NCBI RefSeq assembly: GCF_002994745.2
Contig: NC_037089.1
Coordinates: 16,076,141-16,140,140, forward strand
Reading direction: 5' to 3'
Origin: Rosa chinensis
Lineage: Eukaryota; Streptophyta; Magnoliopsida; Rosales; Rosaceae
DNA length: 64,000 nucleotides
Shown: positions 1-10,357 of the stretch, piece after piece
How positions within the stretch are numbered: position 1 is the first letter of the stretch
Layout of the letters: each line of letters starts with the position of its first letter
Position numbers and translations under genes: made by a program
Notes under the pieces: generated by a model
The model's database searches: none
Seen by the model: only the letters and a program-made list of their open reading frames with translations
Told to the model about the DNA's origin: nothing

Positions 1-348
1 GGGATGAAATCAATTAGATCTCGTAAGCTAGGACTCTGATTTCATAGTCGGAGTCTTGTTTTTCTTTTTTGTTTAATATACTTCGATCCAAAAAAAAAAA
101 AACTTTATAACTCATTTACGACATGCTTGAAAAGTAAGTCGTAAAAAACTAGTAAAATAACTCATTTACGGCACACATATTGTGCACGCCGTTAATAGCT
201 TACTAAATTTACAGCACACATAAGATGCATGTCGTGAATGACCCGAATAAAGACATTCCGAAAGCACACATGAAATGTGCACTGTAAATGACTATCATTT
301 ACGGCACACGTAAAATGTGCGCCATAAAAGACTGATTTTGTTGTAGTG
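1..348. mobile_element. Right terminus of a CACTA-like (En/Spm) DNA transposon
   Basis: The segment ends at 348 with the inverse of CACTACAACAAAA, a typical CACTA terminus. Inward of it lie about five diverged, quasi-palindromic subterminal units of the type TTTACGGCACACRTAAA followed by its approximate inverse (near 115-150, 162-196, 207-240, 262-291 and 296-328). Arrays of subterminal repeats are the transposase-binding regions of CACTA elements. No transposase is visible and the left end lies outside the window, so it may be a non-autonomous copy. The family call rests on the terminus and the repeat array only. Confidence 0.6.
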
Positions 349-959
349 ACCACACGAATCAGTAACTCAGTGACTATTCTAATTTCAGACTCTAGGAAAT
401 ATAAGCTTTTGCTTTCGAACCAACAACAATGGAGCCCATCCTCGTCCTCGGTTTCGGGTCCTGACATCATCTTCAAAGTCGTCGTCGACTGTGGTTCGGC
501 TTCGCTTGACGTCGTTCTCATCTTCCTCGAAATCTGGGTCCAAAATTCCAGCCACTTATGTTGTCAAGGTCGAGAGGTTGAGAGGTAGAGATATTCAAAT
601 AGGAATCGATTCTCTGCTTTGGTGCTGGCTTTCATGATTTAATGGGTCTCCGAGATCCTTTAGGTCGAGAACAATGGAAAGAACAATGGCTGCTAATAAT
701 CTTTAGGTCGAGGGATATAGATAAGACTCTTAAGTTTTTCACCCTTGGAGAGTTGAATTGGACTCTTAGAATCGGGCTTGTGACTTGCTAGGCAAAATGG
801 GCTTCTGGCATATTCTATTGTCTTGTGTAATAGAAAATAACAATTATAAAATATATATTTTAGGGCGGGCCGGGCTGGGTTTCATTTTCATGGCACATAC
901 CCTACCTTATTTGAGAAAGGGTTGGACCGGCCAGCCCTAATGGAATGACACGGCCAAGC
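349..959. other. Unassigned intergenic stretch
   Basis: Short ORFs here (for example 346-588 plus and 192-521 minus) resemble no family I know. A CG-rich patch at about 863-960 with repeated GGGC/GGCC words precedes the decayed LINE and may be its 3' tail or an older repeat. I see no gene. Confidence 0.4.
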
Positions 960-2073
960 TGGTTTAGGGCCGAAGGGCCAAATGATGAGGCCTAACGGAA
1001 GATATGCCTAACCTGAAATGAGTGAAAAGATGTCATATAAGACTTACAATCATCCATATGCCCAATTTCATATTTGTCCTCCATATTGTGTTGTAAAGCT
1101 GTAACAATAAGGGTGCAGTCACTTTCGAGTTCAATATTACCCAAATTCTGGTGGATAACCAAAAGGAGGCAGCAGAAGATGCATACAGGAAACAACGAGC
1201 AAGGGCTGCCAAGCACTGCCCATCCTCATCCCAGATTACCACTGCCACACCACCATCACCAAAGTCAACTTGGAAGCTACCAACTTTCAGTCTTCCAGTG
1301 GGAGGAGTCTGCCATTTGGCTCTTTCCCTCCTTCGTTTAGTTCCTCCAGAAACATGTACCCATGATATTCATCAGGAAACTTTGTCGCCCATTGAGCAGC
1401 TTTCATAGCACTGAAGAAACTTCCCTTCCACATAACATATATTGTTGTTCTCTGACCACACCACCCATAGTGCCATAAATAAAGCACATGTTTGGCTATT
1501 GTTCATCCCATCAATAACATTCAATACCCATTCCGATCCATTACATGTAGGCACCTCCTTAACATTAGGACCCACTGAAGTACATTCCCAAAAGCAACTT
1601 GTGACAGTGCAGTCTCTAAACAAATATAGCTCATCCTCAATAGAAAGATTGCAAAAAACACAATTAGCATCTGGGATACTGACCTTTTTAAGAAGTGCAC
1701 ATCTTATCAGTAATAAACCCCGCAATAGCTTCCAAATAAAGACTCATACCTTTGGAGGAATATTAGCCCCCCGTACTTGTTTCCATTAGCTTGTCAGGAT
1801 CCCAAACGAACCCAAGGAGCTGCCAGCAAGGGTCGTTCTAGCCTCATCAAGTCTAGCAACATGGTATCCATTCCGGATTGCAAATAAGCCTTTCTATCAT
1901 AATGTCAAACAAGATTGTCATATGCCCCTCTTAGACTTAAGGGAATACTTGCTATAACACTAACTTCATACGGTGTGAACAGTGCCTCCAAAGGAACATT
2001 CCATTCAAATTCACCTTCTAGGATCAGGTCACTGACCTTCAAGTCTTCCAGGACCACCACCGGTGGGGTGAAT
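960..2073 (-). mobile_element. Decayed LINE, 3' part (zf-RVT and RNase H-like regions)
   Basis: Read on the minus strand, 1372-1725 encodes the Cys/His reverse-transcriptase-associated zinc-binding region (CVFC, then ELYLF, then W/C residues). The segment 992-1216 carries an RNase H-like stretch (LESDCTLIV, later VRHIF). Frameshifts and stops break it. The coding sense runs on from the LINE part at 7389-8690: the sequence on the two sides of the copia insertion joins without loss apart from one copy of the 5-bp target duplication. This is therefore one LINE split by a later insertion. It is non-functional. Confidence 0.75.
2069..2073. repeat. Target-site duplication TGAAT, left copy
   Basis: TGAAT here matches TGAAT at 7389-7393 exactly and flanks the copia element 2074-7388. 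Confidence 0.9.
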
Positions 2074-2235
2074 TGTTAGCGTGAGTCAGAGCTTAACGTT
2101 AGGAATAGAATATATTGTAATTATTTCATAGTTAGTACTTACCTGTTGTATTCCTGTAATCTCCTTTATATACCTCCACTGTGAGATGAATTATATATCA
2201 GAAAATTCATTCTCTATATCTCGTCTTATTTGACT
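2074..2235 (+). repeat. 5' LTR of the nested copia element (162 bp)
   Basis: Starts TGTTAGCGTGAG and ends ATTTGACT. It aligns end to end with 7227-7388; I count 7 mismatches in 162 positions (about 96% identity) and no indels. It is followed at once by TGATATCAGAG, a primer-binding site for initiator tRNA-Met (consensus TGGTATCAGAGC with one change). The outer 3' dinucleotide is CT instead of the usual CA, in both LTRs. Confidence 0.92.
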
Positions 2236-3122
2236 TGATATCAGAGAAAAAATCTGAGAGGACTTTGTCTCTTATTTTCTACTTTTAATTTTCCTAGTTA
2301 GAGGAATTAATTAAAAAACTCCATTGTTAGGGTTATTGTTTCCTTCACAGCGTTACTCTCCCGTCGTTATTCCTCTTGCATTGACATCTGTCCAAGAACG
2401 ACTAGATCGTCTTCTTCTTAGACTTCGACATCATCAGACCAGCCACCTTCATCACCTGTCCAGGTCGCGTCTTGCTCCTCCAGACCCAACTTTCTGCTTG
2501 GGTACTAGCACCAGAAAGTCAACGCCAGGTCGGCTTCTAGGTAGGCTTCGTCTTCTCCAGATCAGTTTCCTCCACCGCGCCGTCCGGCCGTTTATTCTGT
2601 CCTGTGACATCATCAGCAGTTTGGGTTCACATCAGAACCGATCAGATTCAGAACCGTCGACCATTTTCATCTCTTGCTCAGAACAGATTCGACCGATCAA
2701 GCTCAGACCCGTCGGTTTCCTGTTCATCACGTTCCTAGGCCGTTGTGTGCCCTCTATCGCCGAGACCCGTCGGCCCTTGCTCTGCTTCTCCGGCCGTCGC
2801 TCAATCCCGCAGTCGGCCCTCTCTCTGTTTCGCTGGCAGTCTCTCAATTCCGCCGTCGAGCTTCTACTTTAGTTCGCTCAGTCCAGGCCATCAGTTTCTC
2901 CTATTCAACGTCAGGGAGAGCTCAGACTAGATCTGATTGGGTATTTTCTTTCCTCTAGAACCCAGTCAGTCCTCAGTTTCACCTCAACCCGTGCAATAAC
3001 TCTAAAATATATATATATAGATATTGTTACACGTTGTGTTATTGTTACTTCTAGAATCTCTTGTCCTTTTTATTCCGCTGCATACTCTGTGTTTTTTGTG
3101 ATTTTGCTACTATATTGTTGCA

Positions 3123-3749
3123 ATGGGTGGTGATGAAAGTGAAGGTCAGAGTTCCAGAATCAATGAGGTCCAAAAGGTTGAGGTTTTTGTTCGAAGTTCA
3201 GATGGTGGTTCTTTTGGGGGTACGAAACTTAATGGGACCAATTTTCGAACGTGGAAGAAGATTATGTTTGTCCACCTTCGTGGCATACACAAGATGGGGC
3301 ATGTGACAGGAACAACCAAAGCACCTAGTGAGGAAGATCTTGTGTGGTACCAGAAGGAGAAGGAACTTGAAAGGGTTCATGTATGAGAGCTTGATGAGAA
3401 GCATAGCAGTGCCAAGGGAGAATTGCTCAGAATGACAGATCCTCCTAGTCTGAACACAGCTTTTACATACATCCGCAAGGATGAGTCTCAGCAGGAAAGT
3501 GTCAAGCATGCACAGGTTGAAGTATCTAGCCTAGCCATTCAGGCCAAGTCACCAGCACCTTTCCTTCAGCAGCATAATTCAGTTCCACTTCATCAGCATA
3601 ATTCAGTTCCACTTCATCAGCAAGGTCTTCCACCGGGCTTCACCAACCGCCCTCGTCCTCAATACTCTTATTGCAATGACCTTGGACATGTTCAAGAGAC
3701 TTGCTGGAAACTAAATGGGTACCCCAAAAAAGAAAGGTTATCGTCCTAA
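3123..3749 (+). pseudogene. Copia gag remnant with broken zinc knuckle
   Basis: The N-terminal half (3123-3386) has the plant copia gag start, with LNGTNFRTWKK for the usual L.G.NY..W. A TGA at 3384-3386 follows. The same frame resumes with the C-terminal part (3387-3749) that carries PPSLNTAF and the zinc knuckle. The middle of gag (the W-rich region expected before the knuckle) is absent, so the gene is internally deleted. In the knuckle the first Cys of CxxCxxxxHxxxxC is Tyr (YSYCNDLGHVQETC), so zinc binding should be lost. A second frameshift near the A-rich run at about 3724-3736 separates gag from the downstream frame. Confidence 0.85.
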
Positions 3750-3804
3750 GGCGAAGGCAGCTGCTGTTCAGTTGGTCCAAGAACCAGATTTCTATGGCGT
3801 GGCT

Positions 3805-4178
3805 TGACAGGATCATCATACAGCAGGTGGGGCTGCTCCTACAGCCTCTATAGCTGGTCGTGGTAAGATTGGTATGGCTTTAAAGGTTTCTAACTTTGTT
3901 GGTTCTGATACATGGATTATTGATTCTGGTGCCTCCAATCATATGACTTATGATAAATCATATTTTACTGAATTGTCTTCCCCACCAGTGTCCTATGTCA
4001 CCAATGCCAATGGTGAGGCTTTTCCTGTGTTAGGGTCAGGGTCAGTGCGTATTACTCCCACTTTAGGACTACATAATGTGTTATATGTGCCTAACTTGTC
4101 TCATCACTTGATATCTGTTCCACAGTTGAATACTGAGTCTAAATGCTCAGTAACCTTTTATCCTATATATATATATAT
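3805..4178 (+). pseudogene. Copia aspartic protease remnant
   Basis: The active-site motif DSGASNHMT is present at about 3921-3947, followed by the hydrophobic LYVPNLSHHLISV typical of copia proteases. A TGA at 3805-3807 lies upstream in the same frame. The frame is lost at a TA microsatellite (4164-4178), after which the integrase frame continues in another phase. The protease was normally part of one gag-pol polyprotein; here it is cut off from both neighbours. Confidence 0.85.
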
Positions 4179-5231
4179 GTGATTTTTCAGGATCTTCTCA
4201 CCAGGGAGTTAATCGGTCAGGGGTATCTGAGAGGCAGGTTGTTCCATCTGGATCAGACATACGCAGGGGAGAAACCAGGAGCACAGTCCCGTGCCGCTTT
4301 GACTTTGAATTCTGACAAGCTAAGTGAAATTTGGTTGTGGCATCGCCGTTTAGGGAATCCATCTTTTAGTCTTATGAGAAAAACCATGCTTACTCTGTTT
4401 ATTGGTGTGGATGAGTCTGCTTTACATTGTGAAACATGTGTCTTGGCCAAGAGTCATCGTGCTACTTATTCTCCTAGTGTTTCTAATAAAAGTGTTATTC
4501 CTTTTGAGCTTATTCATTCTGATTTTTAGGGACCTTCTAGAGAACCCAATGTGTCCGGTATGAAATATTTTGTGTTGTTTATTGATGATTGTAAGAGATT
4601 GTCATGGGTTTCTCTTCTTAACACCAAAGATGAAGTCTTTCCAGCTTTTCAAACTTTTCGTACTCTTGTTCAAACACAATACCATAGCACCATTAAAGTC
4701 CTTCGTTCTGACAATGGGGGAGAATATGTTAATCATGTTTTCCAAGAGTTTTTCAAAACCCATGGGATTGTTCACCAAATCACATGTCCACAAACACCAG
4801 AACAAAATGGAGTGTCTGAAAGGAAAAACCGTCATTTACTTGATATGGCTCGTGCCTTTCTCTTTAGTGCTCATATGCCTAAGTATCTTTGGGGCGATGC
4901 TATCCATGCTTCCTCCCATCTTATCAATCGTCTTCTATCTAGTGTCCTTCAGGGAAGAATTCCATTTGAGGTTCTTGCATCTCATGTCTCCTTACCTTCA
5001 TTTCATAATCTTCCAGCTCGTGTCTTTGGTTGTGTTGCTTTTGTCCATATTCCTAAAAACCAGCCGTCTAAGTTGGATGCCCGAGCGCTTAAGTGTGTGT
5101 TTGTGAGCTATGGAGGTTATCAGAAAGGGTACAAGTGCTATCATCCACCAACCAGAAAGTACTATGTCACTATGGATGTTACTTTCTTTGAGGACATGAG
5201 TTATTTTTCCTCCTCAGATACAGCTCTTTAG
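4179..5231 (+). pseudogene. Copia GAG-pre-integrase and integrase remnant
   Basis: The pre-integrase region has LWHRRLGNPSF and the HHCC-type zinc finger (HRRLGN then CETCVLAKSH). An in-frame TAG at 4527-4529 falls between it and the integrase core. The core keeps the DDE signature: FIDDCKR, then RSDNGGEY, then PEQNGVSERKNRH. The downstream region has RVFGCVAFVH and ends at an in-frame TAG (5229-5231). Apart from these stops the frame is the same as that of the RT region. Confidence 0.88.
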
Positions 5232-7232
5232 GGGGAGAATTCATATTTTGAAGAGCTGTATCATGGAGAAGGGGAGGAATCAGAAAGTGGAGAAGGAGGT
5301 ATTTTGACGGATCCAGTTGAGAGCATCAGCTCATCACCTCCAGAAGCAGAAGCTCCAGACATCCAGACACCAGTTTCAATCACTGAAAATGCAGTTGAAG
5401 ACACAACTGCCCCTCCTGCCATCACTTCTACCCCTGACCCACAACTTCCTAGTACTGAAGATCACCCATTTGAGGCATGTCCACCCACTGGTACTAGCAA
5501 TAGTGAGTATAATGTTGAGCAATATGTGTTACCAAATAGGACCACTCGAGGTCAATCAGCCAAAAGATATGAACCTACTCTTACTACCAAATCAAAATAC
5601 CCAGTAGCCAATTATATGTCCACTAGGAGGTTGTCTAAATCATATGAATCATTTGTGAATCAAATATCTGCTGTATCAATACCTAATAGAGTGCAGGATG
5701 CATTGGGGGATCCAAAGTGGAGGAAGGCAATGGAGGAAGAGATGGAGGCGTTGCAGAAGAACAATACTTGTCAACTTGTGCCTCCACCACAAGGCAAGAA
5801 GGCTGTAGGTTGTCGTTGGGTTTTTACTGTGAAACATAATGCAGATGGATCAGTGAATCGGTACAAAGCACGCCTTGTAGCAAAGGGGTTTACTCAGACG
5901 TATGGTATAGACTACGATGAAACGTTTGCTCCTGTTGCCAAGATGAACACTATTCGGGTTCTGCTATCATTTGTTGCTAGTTTAAATTGGCCACTCCGAC
6001 AGTTTGATATCAAGAATGCTTTTCTTCATGGAGAGTTAGCTGAGGAAGTGTACATGAGTCTTCCACCTAGGTATGTAGTTGCTTCTCCTGGTGATTTTGT
6101 ATGCAAATTGAGAAAGTCTCTGTATGGTCTCAAACAATCGCCTCGTGCTTGGTTTAGGAGATTTTTACAGTTCATGACAAAGGTTGGTTATAAACAGAGC
6201 AACTCAGATCATACCTTGTTCCTCAAGCATCAACAAGGGAATGTAACAACTCTAATTATTTATGTGGACGATATGGTAATCACCGGCAGTGATACTGTTG
6301 AGATGGATAAACTGCAGAGACAGCTAGCCTTTGAGTTTGAGATGAAGGACTTGGGTGAACTTAAGTATTTCTTAGGAATTGAGGTAGCCAGGGGGAGAGA
6401 AGGGATCTACCTGTGCCAGAGGAAGTACGTTCTTGACTTGTTAACAAAAACAGGTTTGTTGGATTGCAGACCTATTGATACCCCTATTGAGCAGAATCAT
6501 TGTTTAGCTGAGTATCCAGATTAGGTACCTACTGATCGAGCTCGCTATCAGAGGTTAGTTGGGCGCTTGATTTATTTGGCTCATACTAGACCAGATGTTG
6601 CATATGCAGTGAGTGTGGTGAGTCAATTCATGCATAACCCAAATGAGAGTCACATGGATGCTGTTATGAGAATTTTAAAGTACCTGAAGTCAGCTTCAGG
6701 AAGGGGAGTATTGTTTTCTAAACACAACAACATCCTTGAGGTTTGTGGCTTTACAGATGCAGATTGGGCTGGAAATATTACAGACAGGAGGTCAACATCA
6801 GGTTACTTTACCTTTGTGGGAGGTAATTTGGTTACATGGAAGTGTAAGAAACAGAAAGTTGTGGCACGATCTAGTGCTGAGGCCGAGTATAGAGGTATGA
6901 CTCATGGAGTGTGTGAATTGCTGTGGCTGAGAAACATGTTATGTGATCTGGGTTTCAAACTCAAAAGTACTATGCAATTGTATTGTGACAACAAGGCAGC
7001 CATTGATATATCACAGAATCCAATACAACATGATCGTACTAAGCATGTGGAGGTTGATCGTCACTTTATAAAGGAGAAGCTAGATGCCAAAATTATTAGC
7101 TTTCCTTTTGTTCCAACTGAAGAGCAACTTGCAGATATACTTACCAAAGGAGTTTCCAGGAAGGAATTTTATGACTCACTAAGCAAGTTGGCATGGTTGA
7201 TGTGTATGCGCCAACTTGAGGGGGAGTGTTAG
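5232..7232 (+). pseudogene. Copia reverse transcriptase and RNase H remnant
   Basis: The RT has the copia landmarks in order: WRKAMEEEMEAL, VGCRWVFTVK, YKARLVAKGFTQ, FDIKNAFLHG, KSLYGLKQSPRAW and the catalytic IIYVDDMVITG. An in-frame TAG at 6522-6524 separates RT from RNase H (6567-7232), which keeps FTDADWAG, SSAEAEYRG and YCDNKAA. The last residues stop five bases before the purine tract and the 3' LTR. RT itself (5304-6524) is uninterrupted. Confidence 0.9.
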
Positions 7233-7388
7233 CGTGAGTCAAGGCTTAACGTTAGGAATAGAATATATTGTTATTATTTTGTAGTTAGTACTTACCTGTT
7301 GTATTCTTGTAATCTCTTTTATATACCTCCACTGTGAGATGAATTATATATCAGAAAATTCATTCTCTATATCTCGTCTTATTTGACT
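7227..7388 (+). repeat. 3' LTR of the nested copia element
   Basis: Pairs with 2074-2235; same start (TGTTAGCG) and same unusual CT end. TGAAT follows at 7389-7393. Confidence 0.92.
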
Positions 7389-8690
7389 TGAATAGTCTGA
7401 ACCGAATCGGCAGTGGTAACCACGGGTCTTGCCACACAGCAATTTTATCACCTTTGCAAACCCTAAAACGTATACCTTTTAGTAACAAACTCTTGCCATG
7501 CCTGATACTCCTCTAAGTGTAGGAGGCTCCCTTTGGTACTTCAGCTTCAAGAAAACCACAGGAGGGGAAATACTTCACTTTATATAATCTAGCGATCAGT
7601 GAGTTAGGGGATTGGAGGATTCTCCAACCTTGTTTTGCAAGTAAAGCCTGGTTAAACTGAACCATATTACGGAACCCTAACCCACCTTCTGATTTAGGCA
7701 CACACAAACATTCCCACGCCAATCAATGGATTTTCTTCTCTTCAATGTTATCTCCCCCACCAAAATCGAGCCATTAGCCTGTGCATCTCAAAACACAGAT
7801 GTTTGGGGAGTTCAAAGCATCCTATAACATAGGTAGGGATGGACTGCACAACTGCCTTCAGCATCACCTCCTTACCTACCGCACTTGAAGTTTTTCCTCT
7901 CAATTCTTGTGTGCGCTTCCTGACTCTCTCAGTGAGAAAATTAAAGGCCTCCACCTTTGAGTAGCTCAACTCGATGGGTACTTTTCGTGTTTATCTACAT
8001 GAAGCACCTCCAAAATAGCAGCTAGGTCATCTTGCTTGCCTCGCCTCACATTCTTGCTAAACGATATGCAACTCTTCTGGTAATTTATGAGTTGTCCTGA
8101 GGCTTTTTCATACCGCTGAAATATCTCCGTCAACATATAGTATTCCTCCATTTCCGCCCTGAAAAAAATGAAGGAGTCGTCCGCGAAAAATAGGCGAGAG
8201 ATTGGAGGGGCATCTGTACAAATCTTGACTCCATGAATTACATCTGCTTCTTCAGCTTTCAGGATCATTTTGGATAAGGCCTCAACACAAATGAGAAAAA
8301 GATATGGTGATATTAAGTCACCATGTTGTAGCCCCGTAGGAGGAACAATGTGACTCTTGGATCTCCGTTAATGACAAAGGAGTAGGACACTGTCTGAACA
8401 CATCTGAGCACCCAAGCTATCCATCTCGAACTGAAACCCAACTGCACCAACACCTGCTCAAGGAAGGTTCATTCAACCTTATCATATGCTTTGCTCATAT
8501 TGAGTTTCAAAGCACCAAAACCAACATTTCCTCTTCGACGATTCTTCAGAAAATGGGATATCTCAAAAGCCGCTAAAAAGTTGTTCGATATTAGGTGGCC
8601 TGGCACAAAGGCGCTTTGGTAGGGTGATATGATGTCCTGTAGGAGTGGCTTTAACCTGGTTGAGATAACCTTCGGCGGGGCTCCCTTTAT
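7389..8690 (-). mobile_element. Decayed LINE, 5' part (reverse transcriptase)
   Basis: On the minus strand the RT runs from about 8680 to 7513. Visible motifs are AYDKVE (followed by a TGA in place of Trp), the catalytic box as FADDS (8170-8190) and the thumb-region motif GKEVMLKAVVQSIPTYV (7850-7900). After that come WECLCVPKSEGGLGFRN and the region that leads into the zf-RVT part. Frames shift at least twice. The endonuclease and ORF1 are missing, so it is 5'-truncated, as is common for LINEs. Confidence 0.8.
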
Positions 8691-9893
8691 ATAGGCAAGA
8701 GGATGTGGTGGAGTGCGCTAGGACCCGCGCCAGCTGTTGCTGAGCAGGGATCTCCTTGCGTTGGGTTATGATCGCATGAACTCAGCCATATGCTGGTTCC
8801 GTGGACATATTTAAGCTGGGTGAGTTTTTCTAGCAAAACAAATGGACCTTTTGGATAATAAAAGCTAGGCAAAAAACTTCATTCGTGGAAAACCTGTTGT
8901 TTTCAGGGACAAACAACATATATAGTTATACTGAACACCAAAATATACCTCATCTAATTTTTTTTTTTTTTTTTACTGGCTGCATCTCTAACTGCAACTG
9001 TGTTAAATTATAATCGATGCACGTATATGTTATTGTTGTATTAACATAACATTTTAATCTTATGATAAACTTTTTTTTCTTCCGATGTATGGATCCATAC
9101 TCCATCGTTTGGAATTAAGCAACCTAGTTGTTTATCGTTAGTTATTTTCTATTTGTAGAGCATAACTTAACCAATATAACATTTGCTCCAATATCTTAAA
9201 CTGAAATCTATCCGTAACTACTTTATCAACAAGTCAACAATTAGAGACATCTCAAATAATTATTTACAAATTTGTTGGTATCTTTACTTCGGACCAGAAA
9301 ATCTTGAAACCCTTATACGTATATACCTTCGCATAGTTTGTGAATGTTATTATTCAGTTCGAGATTCTACAGGGTAAAGTGCTTTAATCATATATAAAAG
9401 TAACAATTCAACGTCTTCACGACATGAGAACCATATTTCTTGTCATACAAATGAAAGTAGATTCTAAAGAAAAAAATCATTCAAATTACTGATGTAAATC
9501 AATTTCGTCTACCGTGCCATGCACAGAGGATGTGAATCACAGTTTTTGGAACGTACGTAAGAATAAGAATCGCAAGTATCGTCATTAATGAAGTACACTA
9601 TTCAACAAGTATCGCCACAATATACTCGCATTTTAGTGGTAATAATCGCATTCTAGCTCTTCATTGTATGATAGAATATATTGGTGAATTAGAAGTGCAG
9701 GTCTGATCAAGGCTATGTGATTAATTCGTAATTAGTAGTGTATTCCACTTTATAGTTGTTACGTTCTTCAGCCCACCTGCTGCGTAGTATTAGGCCCACT
9801 AACAATTACCGGGTTATGTAATGTTAATGGGGCTTGATTAGGAATATGGTTGCAGAATAGTAAGTAATTAATTAGCGTTTACTAGATCAGTCA
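8691..9893. other. AT-rich intergenic DNA upstream of the tRNA gene
   Basis: No coding signal is convincing. The ORFs at 8687-8872 (minus) and 9183-9377 (plus) show no family resemblance. Confidence 0.4.
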
Positions 9894-9903
9894 GCGGGGA
9901 TAA

Positions 9904-9941
<38 letters not shown>

Positions 9942-9966
9942 AGGTGTTCGATCCACCTTCACCGCA
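9894..9966 (+). tRNA. tRNA-Phe (anticodon GAA)
   Basis: The 73-nt sequence folds as a cloverleaf: 7-bp acceptor (with the G5-A68 mismatch that I recall from plant tRNA-Phe genes), D arm, anticodon loop CTGAAGA with GAA, variable AGGTC, and a fully paired T arm (AGGTG/CACCT) with loop TTCGATC. Box B is intact. In box A the usual TAGCTCAGTTGG reads TAACTCAGTTGG, which also breaks the first D-stem pair (A10-C25). The gene has no intron. A T5 tract at 9985-9989 is a plausible RNA polymerase III terminator. Activity could be reduced by the box A change. Confidence 0.9.
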
Positions 9967-9984
9967 ATTAAAAAAAATTTGCAC

Positions 9985-9989
9985 TTTTT
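9985..9989 (+). terminator. Pol III T-tract after tRNA-Phe
   Basis: TTTTT lies 19 nt after the tRNA 3' end, the usual stop for RNA polymerase III. Confidence 0.55.
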
Positions 9990-10035
9990 AAGAAAAGAAA
10001 AGCATTCGCTTTTATGATGTGTACTTTCTTTTGGG

Positions 10036-10100
10036 TCCACCTTCACCGCAATGAAAGTAAAATTGTTACTCTTTTATGACCTTTTTTTTTTTTAAATGAC
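10036..10100 (+). repeat. Partial duplicate of the tRNA-Phe 3' end and its flank
   Basis: Positions 10036-10052 repeat 9952-9968 exactly (17 bp, TCCACCTTCACCGCAAT). The following AAAGTAAAATTGTTACTCTTTT resembles the flank of the real gene. No 5' half is present, so this is not a second gene. Confidence 0.7.
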
Positions 10101-10200
10101 ATTGGCGTGATATATTGAAAATGTACATAACATTACTATGGCTACTTAATTCAAAATGTAAAGCTATGGTATGTTAACATTTCTCATACATCAACTATTT

Positions 10201-10357
10201 TTACCACTTTAAGGACTCATGTTACCACTTTGAGGACTAATATTACTGTTTTGAGGACTCATGTGGTAACTAAGAAAATTTACCACTTTTAAGAACTCAT
10301 GTTACCACTTTGATGACTAATATTACTATTTTGATGACTCATTTTATCACTTTTAAG
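10201..10357 (+). repeat. 21-bp minisatellite in a higher-order repeat
   Basis: About seven units of the type TTACCACTTTGAGGACTCATG are laid out as three units, a 16-bp spacer (10264-10279), then the same three variants again and a partial seventh. The order of variants (units ending CATG, AATA, CATG) is repeated on both sides of the spacer, which points to a block duplication. Confidence 0.75.

Larger units (their letters stand above)
2074..7388 (+). mobile_element. Ty1/copia LTR retrotransposon, complete but inactive, nested in a LINE
   Basis: A 5315-bp element bounded by 162-bp LTRs and a perfect 5-bp target duplication, with a tRNA-Met-type primer site after the 5' LTR and a purine tract (GAGGGGGAG) before the 3' LTR. 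Internal order is gag, protease, integrase, reverse transcriptase, RNase H, which is the copia order. About 885 bp of C- and T-rich leader separate the LTR from gag. The copy is dead: gag has an internal deletion and stops, the protease is out of frame with integrase, and pol carries three in-frame TAG codons. The roughly 96% LTR identity means it is not very recent. Confidence 0.95.

Noticed and set aside
10036..10052. Second tRNA gene
   Set aside because: Only the 3' end is duplicated; no D arm or anticodon arm.
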